A stretch of 64,000 nt of DNA from assembly GCA_021613535.1 (NCBI GenBank), contig CP075497.1:11904001-11968000 (forward strand), written 5' to 3'. Each line of letters starts with the position of its first letter. Position 1 is the stretch's first letter. Below, piece by piece: positions 1-13,000 of the stretch. Under the pieces are notes generated by a model. The model saw nothing but the letters and a program-made list of their open reading frames with translations, ran no database searches and was not told the origin of the DNA. Source of the stretch: Adineta vaga. Taxonomy: Eukaryota; Rotifera. The position numbers and the translations under genes are program-made.

Positions 1-2
1 GT

Positions 3-137
3 AATGGATATCCATATCCTGCTGAACAATGTTTGATGACAAATCAATTTGGACGTGCATCAGGCAATGCTCCAAGATATACATCATGCGACATTCAAAT
101 GATGAATTTTTTCACATCAAATTCTTCCTGTAACTAA
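3..137 (+). CDS. C-terminal end of an unidentified cysteine-containing protein
   Basis: An open frame enters from the left edge and ends at a TAA at 135-137. The 44 visible residues include three cysteines and a run NQFGRASGNAPRYTSCD, ending SSCN. Even cysteine spacing and the absence of lysine suggest a secreted or lumenal domain. That is inference, and I do not recognise the family. The rest of the gene lies outside the window. Confidence 0.5.
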   Translation, partial: NGYPYPAEQCLMTNQFGRASGNAPRYTSCDIQMMNFFTSNSSCN

Positions 138-494
138 ATTTTGATCTATTAAACAAACATATGGGATATTTCGGGATTTATTTATTGATATTGGTATATA
201 GGTATTATTTATTCCTCTTTATATATGAAAATAAATTTGGTTGAAAACTGCACGCGAACGGAGTTTAGTTTTCTTGAATGCCATCTCACCTTAGGATATT
301 TTCAATAGATTGAAAAGGAATAATTGATATAAATAGTTTCTTATATTCCTCGTTGATTGTCATTTATAGAACAAATTTGAAATTCATCTGTCGGAAGAAA
401 CTTGTCAAACAGAATTGGTTGCTACGAATTTGATTTTTTCTATTTAAAACTTACTTCATTCTTTTTTTTCTCTTTTTATTCAAAACGATACTTA

Positions 495-1277
495 ATGGCA
501 ACAGAGTTACCATTTGATTTTCTCTTATGTAATTCTCGAAAGAATATTGTACCATCAGTAGATCAAAGATCGCTCAAAGTTCGTTCTCGTAGTGCTGATC
601 AGATATATCAAGATCGAAGAATGATTTATCGAAATCAAGTCGAAACAAATCGTCGAGATCTTTTCGTTTCATTAATGGAAAAAGAACTTCATCAAAAACA
701 AACAACACAACGAATACGTACATTACGTTTCTTAAATAATTTACATCGAAAACATCCCTTAGCCAATGATTTTCTTCCTCAAATATTATCTTCTGATCCC
801 ATTGATCTTCTCGATCAAATAGATATCTATTCTTTTCATATACGAAAAAATCATTCAAATGAATCTCCACTAAAACAAGCAATCTCCAAGCATTCATCTG
901 AAATAACACAGAAGATATCGAGTAAATGAATATTAGATATATCATTACTTGATTATTATCAGATTCTTTCAGATGAAAAAACAGAAGCATTGACATCCAA
1001 AGATCAACAACGTTTTACCAGTCGACGAGAAAATGACCAAAGTCTTTTTCCAAGACGTTATCAACAATTACAATTCGCTCGTCGTACTCATCAAGTAACA
1101 AAATATAAACCAACTACTGAAGAAATTAACAATGTAATACGAAGAACTAAACTCGAACGTGTTCGATCCGCATATCAAGCAGTAACACAAACGAAAATCA
1201 AAGATCTTTATCAAACTCAACAACAAATAAAAAATGCACATCTTTCAACACGTATCGATCGGTTTTTAAAACAATAA
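495..1277 (+). CDS. Basic, helix-rich protein of unknown function (two exons)
   Basis: Exon 495-921 joins exon 973-1277 across a 51-bp GT-AG intron, giving 243 residues. The join is supported because the frame closes only with this acceptor; the nearby cag at 961 would hit a stop. The start chosen is the ATG at 495; an in-frame non-ATG extension upstream reads like low-complexity Phe-rich sequence. The product is rich in Arg, Lys, Gln and Asp, is predicted mostly helical, and has no signal peptide, membrane segment or recognisable catalytic motif. The basic, Gln-rich C-terminal half (residues about 150-243) resembles the style of axonemal or microtubule-associated proteins, but that is only an impression. 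Family unknown. Confidence 0.6.
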
Positions 1278-1895
1278 ACAACTATCCAACAGGATATTCT
1301 TTCTTGATGATATAGTATTGATAACAACTCTTAATATAATATAAACCTCTTTAACTGTATTCATATCAAATTTCAAAAATAAGATATACACATATGAGGC
1401 ATGATTGACATATAAATTAATATCTTCCATTCTGAAATCAAATCTCAATGTTGAATAGAAATGTTTGTCATCATATACAAATAAACATATGCTTGTAGTT
1501 TCTTTCTATCTCTTGTCAATCAAAAAGAAGATGATGACTTCCAGCAGAGATATTCTACTCTCTTCTTCTGATTTTCTACTGGTTTCTATAATACATTAAC
1601 GATAGATGTACAACAGATTGAGAGAAGAGGAAGAGAAAAACAAGATACGATGTAAAACGAGAAAGTGTGTGTGTGTGTGTGTGTATAAGTATAAGACGTG
1701 GGAGGAAATATTGTATTGTTGAATCTATGCATGTAGGCCGATTGAGTTGGAGAAGAGACAACGATGGTAAAAGAATAAAAACCAGATGAGATGAGAGGTG
1801 ATGGAAAGGCGACGAGACAATAATCAAGAACAAAACAACAATCCTATCAACGATAACAAATCAGAACTTCATATTTGTCGTTTTTACTAAACAGA
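1278..1895. other. Intergenic region with a (GT)n microsatellite
   Basis: No gene is seen. A perfect GT run occupies about 1665-1684. The rest is AT-rich 3' flank of the upstream gene and 5' flank of the next one. Confidence 0.6.
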
Positions 1896-2495
1896 ATGGT
1901 CGATGTTATACAACAACAATGTAATAATAATGATCAACAAGAACAAAAACAGTCAACTTCGAATAATAGTAATGATACATCAACATTACTGATGGATCAA
2001 ATACAAGAACAACTAGTATGTTTCGAAATATCTAATTGTTTAGACTATTGCTGGAATGGAGAGTTTATCATATTAAGAATAGATTATTTGTGAGAAACTT
2101 CGAATATTGATTCTTATCAAACATTAACGGAGTTAAAAAATTGTACAATAATCTTTCTAAATATATTATCCATCGAGTAGATAATCTTGTGAATGAAATA
2201 GATACAATTTACGAGACTCATTTGTTTTTAAAATGTTTTTGTATTTCAGATCCTAATGCGTCAAGATGATGATGAGTTGACAGAAAAACTAATGTCTGTT
2301 TACAATGGTCTGTGTCAACTTCGACAATCTATGACAACTCCTCAGCTGAATTCCAATACAGATATTGCAGCAATACCAGCTGGACTCGATTCACCTTCTT
2401 TAAGTCGCTATCCTTCAAAACAACGATCAGATAGTGAACCAAATATTTTATCAGATCGTCAACGAATGATTACAGTGATAGAAGAACTACAGTAG
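1896..2495 (+). CDS. Small Gln/Asn-rich protein, possibly LURAP/FAM89-like
   Basis: Exon 1896-2015 and exon 2250-2495 give 121 residues across a 234-bp phase-0 intron. The first exon is Gln/Asn/Ser-rich. The second begins with a heptad-like stretch (residues about 41-66, containing ELTEKLMSVYNGLCQLR), then a Ser/Pro-rich region with RSDSEPN, and ends in another short helix. The central helix resembles the short conserved helix of FAM89/LURAP adaptor proteins, but the similarity is weak and could be chance coiled-coil resemblance. No signal peptide or membrane segment. The start is the first ATG in the frame; the upstream codons in frame run through without a better candidate. Confidence 0.5.
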
Positions 2496-3779
2496 ATAAA
2501 AAGGAGGTAATGATATTGGAATATCTTGTAATTATTAGATAAAAAATAAATTTTTCTATCAATTTCTTCATGATATTACCAAGTCTATTTATGGTAATAA
2601 AAATAATCAATTTATAGACAAGAATTATCACTACGCAAACATTTCTGTGTTTAACCATCGAGAAAGATAATAGCAAAATGCTCGTATGAGAAATGATTAG
2701 CTAACTCAACATATCGATGTTACAGAGTTATATAATGATGGTGACGACAGATATTATGGTATAGCACAGGATATTCTTTAGTTTCTTGCAAGTGCATGAA
2801 ATATATCAAGTTCCTATTCAACAATTGATTATGAGGAAGAAACGAAATTTGATTTGAAATACATTGTTCAATACCTTAGTTGATATGGATATTAATTAGA
2901 ATGTTCATCTGTCTCTAAAAAGTCTTTAACAGAGTATATTTTGAAAACGATAATATTTCAATACGTATACTATGTACTATATACACACAACCAGTACAAG
3001 ACGTCTATGTTCATATGAATTGGCAAGCTTATTTTCAACATCATTATGTATAAAGTAAACAAATAAGAACAGTATGTTCATTCAAGAATGAGTTTAGCTC
3101 ATTTCTTTGAGCCGTTAATACGATATTTATATGTTTCCAACTTCAGTAACTTTTCTCATACTCTAAATATCGAAGAAAATCAGATTCATGTTGCGAATAG
3201 CACATAATACAGTGATTATTCTCGAAAAAAGTATAAAAATCATTAATCGATAGCACGATAATTATTAAATTGTTAATCAGACATGTCGAAGATGTCAATA
3301 TCCATGCGTGTACTAGCATCGCTCTATCCAAACTGGATTAAACTTTTACAATCAAATCCACAAATTCCACTCGAAATAATGCACTAAATTTATATAATCT
3401 CTATATTTTACATCTGAAGTCTTCTATGAAATTTTGCGAAGCTTATTTCAATGCGCACATTTCTTACATTTTTTCATTTGAATTTAAATTTCTGATAAGA
3501 AATCTTTTCTTTTTCTCACATCCGTAGAAAGGAGACATCTATTAATCAAAGTTCATATGAATTTTTTTTTCTTCTAAATCAAAGATATTTCTTTTCTCCT
3601 TATTGTAACAGTTCTCATGTGAGCGAGAAAGCAAGCATCAGCTTTTTTTTACTTTTTTTCTGCTGCTTTCACAGGAGAAGAGAAATTTTACAAGCTGAGT
3701 TAAGCAAAGTAAAGTAAAAGAAAAAAAAAAGAAGAAGAAGAGAAAGAAAACAATAGAGAGTTCTGTGCCATGCAACGTG
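2496..3779. other. Intergenic, nothing recognised
   Basis: 1.28 kb of AT-rich sequence with only short random frames. The last 130 bp, just before the ZC2HC1 start, is purine-rich (A and GAA runs at 3715-3755), typical of a 5' leader here. No RNA gene or repeat recognised. Confidence 0.5.
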
Positions 3780-5427
3780 ATGGACGCCGATAGTGACATG
3801 TACGGAGTAGACAGGAGCGGCTTTGTCGAAAGCTCTTATCAAGTTAATGATGATGTTACAATTCCTGTTTATGCAAATGTTCAATTATATCCATGTTCCA
3901 CCTGTGGTCGTTGTTTCAATGCAGAATCTTTGGTAAAGATAGATGAGAAATTTAAACGTAAAATTTAATGATTCATCTTGTTTTTTTTTCTAAATCATCA
4001 GCGTAAACATCAACCAGTATGTAAAAAAGGTACTCAAAAGCAACCGAGAAAAGTATTTGATACTGGTAAACAACGTGCTACCGATTCAGATGTGCCTTAC
4101 GTAGCAACCAAAGAAACAACGCAGGTTTGATAAACATTTTAAAAAAACTAATATTTTTTAAAGTATTTTATTCAAAAACAAAATTTCGTTGATTAATTTT
4201 TAGTTTTATCAAGAAGGTGTCAAACCCAAACAAGATTATCCAAAGAAAAGACCAAACAATTGGAGAGAAGGACATGATGCACTCGTGCGAACAATTCGAG
4301 AAGCACGACAAATAACACGAGCCATAGAAACCGGTGCCCCTTTACCCAAACAAACACCAGCACAAATTCCGACTGATTATGTTCAATGTGATTATTGTCA
4401 ACGTCATTTTAATAAACATTCAGCTGAACGACATATTCCTTTGTAAAATTTCTTCTCTTTTCGTTCACATATTTGGATCTTTCGCTTGTTTTCTCTTTAA
4501 TTCATTTTCAGTTGTGAAACTCAACATAAACGAAAACAAATGCATTCAACAATGAATACAACAGGAGCACCATCATCAGCTAATAATACACGAGCTGGAA
4601 CGGGAAATATTGGTCGTCAAGGACGTGTAAGTCGTATTACGATATTTAAAGAAAATTAGTTTTGATCATTATTTTTCTCTTCAGGGATACCAACAACAAC
4701 ATAGTAAGTAATTAAAAATAAACTAAAAGAAAAAAATTGTTTGATTTTCAGGTTATGAAACACCTGTTGGAAGTGCTAATAAGCACTATCAAATTAATTC
4801 AGCACCTTCAACATATGCAATCAGACGACCACAAAAGTAATAAATATCAATTGATTGATTGATTGAATAAGTAAAGAGAAAACTTTGTTTCTAGAAATAA
4901 TGATGAAAAAGAGTTTCGAAGACCACCTATTAATCCAAATACATTTAAAAAAACAAATTATGGTGAAGTAAAATTATACAAGAAAAAAAATCTCTTTGAA
5001 GATCATTACGGATATTGTTTTTTTTTAGACAGCAACAAATAATACGAATGGTACTCCACCTAAATATGGCAGTTATCGTTCAGCGAAAACACGAAGTGCT
5101 ACGAATAATTATGTACCGGGAATGATGCGTACTGGTCGAACATTGGAAAATGATGATTTGAATGTTTTGGCAGGAACCGGAAGAGGACAACAGAAAGTTG
5201 ATGCTTCACCACAATCACAACGGCGAACTGGAGGAATTAAAACACGATCACCAAGTCCAGCACGGCGACCATCATTGACGAATGGTGTTTCTCAACAACA
5301 ACCACAGAAAGCACGAACGCAAGCAGCATCAGCAGTAGCTAAGCATTGTCATGAATGTGGTGAAGCTTTTCCTGTTGAATGGGCTAAATTTTGTTGTGAG
5401 TGTGGTGAAAAACGTTTAGGCCTTTAG
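3780..5427 (+). CDS. ZC2HC1: Zinc finger C2HC domain-containing protein 1 (ZC2HC1A/B-like)
   Basis: Eight exons: 3780-3932, 4002-4124, 4204-4442, 4512-4626, 4685-4703, 4752-4836, 4895-4967 and 5029-5427. They total exactly 402 codons, so the model is frame-consistent (401 aa). It carries the family's paired C2HC fingers: YPCSTCGRCFNAESL continuing into an HQPVC segment across intron 1, and CDYCQRHFNKHSAERHI continuing into FCETQH across intron 3. A basic, Ser/Pro-rich low-complexity middle follows, then a C-terminal CxxC...CxxC zinc ribbon (HCHECGEAFPVEWAKFCCEC), as in vertebrate ZC2HC1. Members are cytoplasmic or nuclear proteins of poorly known function, often expressed in ciliated or germ tissue. 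Exon 5 is only 19 nt, a micro-exon. The start codon is the ATG at 3780; an out-of-frame ATG lies 10 nt upstream at 3770. Confidence 0.88.
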
Positions 5428-5674
5428 TTTTTCTTTTCATATTCGTGTATTCAATCTAATTAAATGCTGTATATAAATGCAATGACATACAAATGATCTC
5501 TGATTGAACGTCAGAAATGTCTATTTCTTTATTTATTATTTATATTAAGAAATGGTCAGAAAGAAATATTCTCTCTTTCATCGAAAATTAAATTAATATT
5601 TTCTTTATACCGCGCTGAATAATTTCGATAGCTTTTTCCGTTTCGTTTTCGTTGTCATTATTTTTAATTAACAT

Positions 5675-6019
5675 ATGTCTTGTCAAAACGGTACGAAGTT
5701 TACTGAAAAGAATTGCTCTGAATCACGAAGTAATAGATTAGATAAATTTATCAAAGATTGTCAAGGTGGAACTGTTATATTACCCGAACGACAATTCAAC
5801 TGTCCATCTTGTGTTCAATCTAAAAAAACTCAGTGTCAAATACCATCATGGGCTAAACCTCCATGCGATGGTCAGCATAGAAATTTGTCAAATATTTGAT
5901 TTGATTTTTCTTTCATAGGCATCAAATGTTTCAATTGTCCTCCGAAATATCTTTGTTTTGATACAAGTTCTTGTCAGTTTGTTAACTTTGACGAAGATAT
6001 AAAACATAAATTGATATGA
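5675..6019 (+). CDS. Small cysteine-rich protein (98 aa)
   Basis: Exon 5675-5870 and exon 5919-6019 join across a 48-bp intron into 99 codons including the stop, in a closed frame. The protein has about eleven cysteines, with CPSC early in the second half and CFNC and CPPKYLCFD later, and no obvious signal peptide. Cysteine pairs at CxxC spacing suggest metal binding rather than disulfides, but no standard zinc-finger pattern fits. Family unknown. It lies 0.25 kb downstream of ZC2HC1 on the same strand. Confidence 0.55.
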
Positions 6020-6279
6020 AAAACTACCTCTTATCATCAGTAGATAAGAGAATTATATCCAAAAAGATTTGATTGTTTGAATAGATTAAATTAATCTTCT
6101 TCTTTTTTTTTATAAATAATAAGTTAAAATACAAAGATTCCTATTAAACAGTTATAAACAACATACATGCATGTATTTGACGAAAATGATTCGTAATATG
6201 AAAACTTTCGTTACTATTTCGTAAGCACACATACAGTATCTGACACACACACTTTTTACAATCGAAAAACAAAAATATA

Positions 6280-7836
6280 CTAAGCATTGATCAATGTTTG
6301 TTGATATTGTGTTAGTTGACCTAAGAAATTGAAATTTGGATTAATAATACTTCGTCTATCTTTGACAAATTGATGCGCTTGTTCGAATGTTTTAGAATGA
6401 TATTTCATTAAATAACCCATAATAAATGATGGACTACGACTAACACCACCTTGACAATGAACAAGGATATTTTTCTTCGTTGATAATTTTTCCTGAATAT
6501 AATCAAATGTTGATTCAAAATACTGAAGAATATTTTGATTGGAAGAATCATGACAAGGTAATCGATAATAATCGAAAAGTTTGTCATTTTCAAAATAACA
6601 TGGAATTGATGTTGAAATGTTGATTATTGTATGAATATGATTGTTTTGTAAATTAGTAAGATCTTCAGCATCACGAGAACTTCCCAAGAAGAGACCAGGT
6701 AAAATTTCAGACATTGGAAATGTTTCAATATCTAAAGGTTTAACTGTTAATAGTGAAGAAGATGATAATGAAGATGATAGATCTTCATCGGTTGATGTAC
6801 TAATATAACATAGAGTTGGATAATGTTGATAGAATTCATCAAATGTAGATTGAAGAATAAGAATTCGTTTGTTCGAGTCATATCGTTTGATTTCATCATA
6901 AACACATTTCATTGAAGCTGAAAGTTGCGTTGGAATAGATGAATTGTTACATATAGATGATGAACGAAGAAAATCATCGTATAAAATAATGATATCATGA
7001 GTATTAAAACGATTCAATTGATTTGAATCTAAGAAATTTTTCAATCCACGAGTTGTCAAACGTTTTCGGGAAATTTTATCATTGACATTCAATAGAAATG
7101 AATTGGTAATTCGTCGTTCAGTATGTCGAAGTGGTGAACCACAGTCAATAATTAAAATTTGTCCATTTGTTATGTAAGCAGCTAATTCAGCAGACGTCAA
7201 ATGATTCGATCCGACATCATTGTCGATTTCTTTCTCAGTAACAGCGATAGGTTTTTGTGGACACACGAGCATATTTTTTTCTGTTATTGTTGTTGTTGTT
7301 GTTTTTGATGAGAGAGGAAAGTATGAAGTATTCATTTGTGCTGATGAAACGTTTTTTATATAGGTAAACGGAGCATGAGTAAGGCTCTGACGACGAAAAT
7401 GCTCGGGCGGAGAACGACAATGGTGTATGCTCTCGAAAAAACCAACGGTAGATGATTGCATCCCATGATGCTGATATTTATCCTTTGACTCATGGGCTAA
7501 GAAACCTATTGGATAGGAAAAATACTATTTTAATGTAGGTGAAGGAAGAAAGTAAAAGAACAAACGAGAATGTAGTCGAACAAAACAGTCATGAAATTTT
7601 GTTTTTTTATCTAAACTGGTTATCGAATTTTTTTTTATGGTGTAATAATTACCTAGTTTGGTTTTTTTATGATAAGTATTATTGTCATCCGAATATTTCG
7701 TAAAAGAATTTGAATAATCGTTTTGTTCACTTAAAAGACGTTTTCGACCTGACATATTTAATTGATGCTTGTCATTTGAAAGATGAATATTTGATGATAA
7801 TTGATTGGAAGGTTTTGTGATGACAAATGTAAGCAT
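6280..7836 (-). CDS. Dual-specificity MAP-kinase phosphatase with rhodanese domain
   Basis: Exon 7836-7653 joins exon 7505-6280 (470 codons, 469 aa). The long second exon also opens with an in-frame ATG at 7461, but the upstream exon splices in frame, so the longer protein is preferred. Residues about 165-300 form a rhodanese/CH2-type domain (SAELAAYITNG, then ILIIDCGSP), the MAP-kinase docking module of MKPs. Residues about 325-465 are a DSP catalytic domain with the HCx5R signature LVHCQGGVSRSPSF, a general-acid aspartate (CHDSSNQN) upstream, and the family's conserved helix after the P-loop. It should remove phosphate from Thr and Tyr of MAP kinases. The N-terminal 100 residues are basic (RKR, KKTK) and Ser-rich, possibly a nuclear signal. 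It is divergently oriented to PACRGL, about 0.8 kb away. Confidence 0.88.
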
Positions 7837-8629
7837 AATTTTGTAGATTGAAATCTAAAGAAAATAATCATTCATATATATGTATATATAGAGAGAGAAG
7901 TATCGTAACACACGATTTCTTTTTTCTTTCCTCATAATACAAAAACAAACGGTCGACATGGAACTACACAATTACTCATGTTTTATTTCTTGTTGCTAAT
8001 AAACAATCAAAATCGAAACCTATGAAGGAGGCGTTTTTATTCATCTACTTGACTAATGATCTGTTTAGATTCTAAACAAAAGAAATAGATACAATCATTG
8101 TCGTTTTTGTCTATGACTAATTCTTAACTAGAACAGAGACAAACTAAATCGGTTTATATTCGCATCGACATCATTGTGTGAAATTGACTCATACTCAACA
8201 GATGAAACTACACCTTCTCTTTATTTAATAACGAATAAGTTGCCTCGTTTATATATATATATATATTATGAAGAAAAAGTGCATCGACGGTGGTGATGGA
8301 AGGTCTCTGCCTTGAGTTTACTTTCCGTACCAAAAGAATGTGACCTATAAGACGATGACGAAGCAGAACTCGTTCTTTAATTATGTACTTTTCTTCTGCT
8401 CATGAAAATTTGAGCTTTGATCAGCTTCATGTAATAATTCATTCATAAAAACGAAATAGAAGACAAACAAAATTCGAAAGAAAATATTTATATTTGAAAA
8501 TAAATTGATTTTTATTAGAAACTACTGACACCTTTTGACAAAAGATGCAAGAGCACACAGCAACAATAATAATAGTGTCATGTATTTATTCCCTTAGTAA
8601 CACAATTGTGAAAAACTATTTAGTGATTA
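7837..8629. promoter_or_regulatory. Divergent intergenic region between phosphatase and PACRGL
   Basis: 793 bp separates two divergent start codons, so promoters of both genes probably lie here. Short TA runs occur near 7875-7890 and 8250-8266. No specific motif can be claimed. Confidence 0.35.
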
Positions 8630-9333
8630 ATGGCTTCATCTCATGAGCGTCCATCCGCAAAACTTTGTCCAAAAACAATCGATCCATTTTCTAATTCAAC
8701 AAGAAAATCACCTTTTTTAAATGCATTTCTATCCGGACGTATTCCTTGTCGTCTCGTTCATAGTTCTGTACGAAATCGTTTAGCATGGAGTACATCTATT
8801 GACGAACTTAATTACGATCCTTTACTTGTTTTATTAGCAGAAGGTTTACGTGAAACAGATCATCCACTTCCATTTATTAGTCGTCAAGGCTTCACGGAAT
8901 TAATGTTAAATGCCAATGCACCACCAAAAGTTATTCCAATTCTACCGAATTTAATCAATCCTATTAAACTAGCACTAAGTTCAGATAATGATGAAATCTT
9001 TGAAGGTGCTTTGAATGCTTTAACACATTTAAGTACAGTTGTGAAAGCAGAATTAGATAAATATTTAAAAACATATTTAAGTATTGTAAGTAGGAAGATC
9101 AGAGAGAAAACAAATCTTTAAAGAATTTTGTTTTAGTTGGCTAAACGAATGGCAAATCGAAAATTTCGAGATATGGTAACAAATACATTGAATACGTTCG
9201 AAGAAAATGGTGGCAAAGTAAATTGAAATCGAATTCTTTTTCTTATTGAAAGAATATCTTCGTTATGATTTTCTAGGATGTTTTGGTAATTATTAAATCA
9301 AAAATACCAACATATTGTAGTATACATATTTGA
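8630..9333 (+). CDS. PACRGL: PACRG-like protein
   Basis: Exons 8630-9085, 9137-9217 and 9277-9333 (197 aa, all phase 0). The run YDPLLVLLAEGLRETDHPLP followed by an F-S-R-Q-G-F-TEL segment and the C-terminal KSKIPTYC place it with PACRGL rather than PACRG proper. The helical-repeat domain fills nearly the whole protein after a 45-residue variable N-terminus. PACRG proteins are inner-junction components of ciliary doublet microtubules; PACRGL is a less studied ciliary paralogue. Length matches the family. Confidence 0.9.
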
Positions 9334-10046
9334 AAAAAAAGAGAATTTATGCATTTCGTGATTATCAAGTTGATGTAAAATGTGATGAATTGTTTTTCAA
9401 ATGTATTTTTTCAATAAATTTGATTTGTGAAAGATAAATCATATTTCTTTTGTCATGATCGAACACATCTCAACAAAATAGTTTTATTTTGTCAACAAAA
9501 CAATGAAATTCTAACAAAATGTTCATTTCTTTGTTTTTTGTTTCGCCGTTTGATTTTCTTCCTAAAACAAAACAAAATTCAAATCTTAACAAACGATTCT
9601 ACCCTATCCTACTTGTTTCTTCGATTGATCTTCATATAATTTATCAACTTGTTTTACACTATCTCGTACTCGTTCGTTCAACTAAACAAAAATACTTCCA
9701 TGAAAAAATGCCTTGTTTTTCTTCTTTATCTCACTCGTTTCAGATTGGTTTTTACTGCCTTTGGTTTTTTATTCTGCTGTTGTTGTTTAACTTTCGCCTT
9801 TTGTGCAATAGCTCGATTTTGTTTTCCCATTTTTCTTTTTTTTCAAAAATCTAAAATATCTTTTAACATTGATTACTCATCTCTTCTTTTCCTTCATAAT
9901 TCGCCAACAAAAAAAAAACAAAAAAAAGCAAAAGATGTTTTTCTTATATAGAGAATAGACATCCTCAACGTATCGTATTTACAAACATGCAACACACTGT
10001 TCTAATCGGATTGCGCAAAAATATCGTTTTGTTTTTGAATTATTGA
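9334..10046. other. Convergent 3' intergenic region, T-rich
   Basis: The region lies between the stop codons of PACRGL and the RIPOR gene. 9427-9951 is strongly pyrimidine-rich and gives three overlapping Phe/Leu-rich open frames that I regard as composition artefacts. A poly-A stretch lies at 9908-9932. Confidence 0.6.
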
Positions 10047-13000
10047 CTAGAGGGAATCCATTTGTTGCACGTTAAAGATCATCTTATGAATTTGAAGACG
10101 TTGACTTGGATTATCATGATGGGATAATAATGCTGTACGTAAATGAGTTATTAAATCATGACGAATTGATGTTATTAACAATCCGATCAATTCATCTGAG
10201 AATTAAATGAAATTTTCAAAAAATTTTGAACAGAAAACATGCAAATAAAGTTACCGGGAATTTTAAATTGATATTCTTCTAATAATTTACTGAAGATTTC
10301 ATCGTTATTTAACGTGCGTCGATTGAATAATAAGGAAAGTTGAGGATAATTTTGATTCAAAATTAAATTCGAAAGATTTTTTGAAAGATTAACTAAATCA
10401 ATCGAAAATTAAGATTAGAATTCGAATCGATAGGATTTTACTTTGCTCATTTGCTAATTGAATCTCTTTTTCAAGATCTGATCGATCTTTTTTTAGAAGA
10501 AACCAAATTTGAATAAGAGTTATCGATTTTGGACGTGTAAAATTCGTTTGAAATGGAAGGCAACAAAGATTATATAATAAATATTCCGCGACATCTGTAT
10601 AGAAAATCAACATAACAATATTCCAGAAAATAAACGTTTCTACCTTGACTACAATTGAAATATTTCATAATTTCATTCAAACATTGATCAAAAGATAGAA
10701 TTAATTTATCATTCACACGAGAATTCGACCAAAAATCAACAATCGGTTGATCACATTGTGATAATACTAAAACAAAAACAAATGATGAATCGATCGAAAG
10801 ATTCGAAGAAAGAAATGTACCTTGTTGAACATTCTGTATCTGATTTTCACACCATGATAGTGCCATTTTTAATTGATCATATTGATCTTGAAGTCGTTCG
10901 AGAAGAAGATTATCATCAGATTTCGATCGATTTTGAATATACTGAAGATAGATAGAGGAGAAAAGAAATGAAATGATTGGCTAAAGGAAATGATAATTTA
11001 CATGAAGAAGAATTAAAATTCGATGAAGAATATCGACAAACATTCGATTCATGATTTGATTTGTATTTGATTTAATATTTTCATTTTGTTTTACTTGTTG
11101 TTCACCTTCAAAACCTGAATCAATTGTTTTCGATGTATCTTCATCGTCAATAGCATTTAAAAAATTGAAATCACCAAGAATTGTTTCGATTTCTAATGTT
11201 GTTTCTGTTTGTTTACGAATTTGAAGTTTTATCATTTGATCTAAATCATTTATAATCTGTTCAATTCTTTCGAATATCATTGAAAATGATTGATTAATCA
11301 AACGTAAATCATCTAAACATGTTCGAACTTGATCAATAAGTAAATCAAGTTCATACATCGATTCTTCTTCTTCTTCTTCTTCTTCGGCGATTTCTGCTTG
11401 ACAATATTCATTCGATGCGGCAGAAGAGATTTCATCCGAATTCAAACCAGCAGCAAATGAAGAAGATGAATACGATGAAGAACGTGTATCATCATGAACA
11501 AGTATATTTTCCGAAACCTAAAATGAATTTGCAAAATGATTTTTCTTAATAAACAATGAATTACTTCTTCGATTTTATTATCTAAATTAATTTCATCATA
11601 ATGATTCGTTTCATCTGTTAATGGAGTATAGGCTAAATATTCGTGATTATTCTCTTCGGTATTCATTGGATAGAGTGTTGATAAACGATTTGATGAAGAA
11701 GATGATGAGGAAGAAGAAAGTGTATCATTAACAGTTCGAAGTAATGTTGTATTTCCAACAAACATTGACCATGTTCGTGTAACATCATTATAAGTTCGAT
11801 TGGGATTGTAAAATGTGAATTTAGTATCAACTTGATCGTATAAACTAAAAAAAGATTCATATGAAAAGGATTATTCAAGTGAAATTAAACTTTAGCCAAG
11901 GTTATCTTTAAGTAAAAGAAATTGTTCTCCAGGGAATTGACTAACACACCGGAAATTGCGTTGTTTTATTTTTAGAAGAAGAAGAAAAAAAAATGCAATC
12001 TGATGGATGAAGATTATCATGATAATCTGTTTCGAAGGAAAAAGTCAATCGAATGAAATAAATAAACTTACTCCCAATGAATTAAAAACATTAATTTAAT
12101 AGTTCCACTTTGATTGGCATTAACTATCATTCGTTGTGGTTCCATTGAATAGAAATTATTAACTTCGAAACATTTCGTTCCGATAGTTTTCAATGACACA
12201 CCTAATAATTTGACTTCATTGATTTTAATCAATAATAAATCAGCTAATTTAGCTTTTAAATGAAATATTTGTCGTGTCCAGATTTGTTCATTTCTATCAT
12301 GTTTACGTATTCGACCACGTGTTTTCCATTTCTGTTGACCATAACGAATAACAACTTCATATTCATCTCCTGGACATATTCGTGAAAATCCACTTATTTC
12401 TTGTAAATTCAAAACAAATGTTCCTAACATTGCTTCTAATTGAGCTTCAATTGCACATAAAGTCTATACAATCAAAAGAAGATACAGATCTTGTTAACAT
12501 TATTCCTTCTGATAGATAGATATGTAAATAAGAACTAATAACTCTGATAAAGAATTCTTTTGCCTTCGAAATGTCATCGTTAGAAATGATTAGATCATAT
12601 TATTTTTTGCTTATATAAGAAATGAAACTAACTTGAGTGCATTCTTTCAAACCCAATTTGACTTGATCGATTGAATCTCGTTTAGTTGATGTTTGTTGAT
12701 ATGCATTGAACATTGTTCGTGCTCCATCAAGCATATGTGCATAACGATAATAACAGTCTTTTAAACTTTGTAATGAAGCTGTATGTGCTTGGAGTTTTAA
12801 ATAAGCAACTTGAGATTCATGTAATTGCTTTTAATCAAAGAGAAAGAAAAGAATAAGTAGAAGCAAGAAAAAAAAAGAAAGATGAGTAGACTTTACTCGT
12901 GCTAATTGATGATTTTCATTTTCAACAGATTGAATAAGTTGATCAATGTGATATTTAGATTTTCTACTATGTTCTTCTAAAACATTTAAAACACTTTCAA

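Noticed and set aside
9427-9951. Three overlapping Phe/Leu/Ser-rich open frames on the plus strand
   Set aside because: They follow the strong pyrimidine bias of the 3' intergenic region, overlap one another in different frames, lack splice-consistent neighbours and resemble no family.
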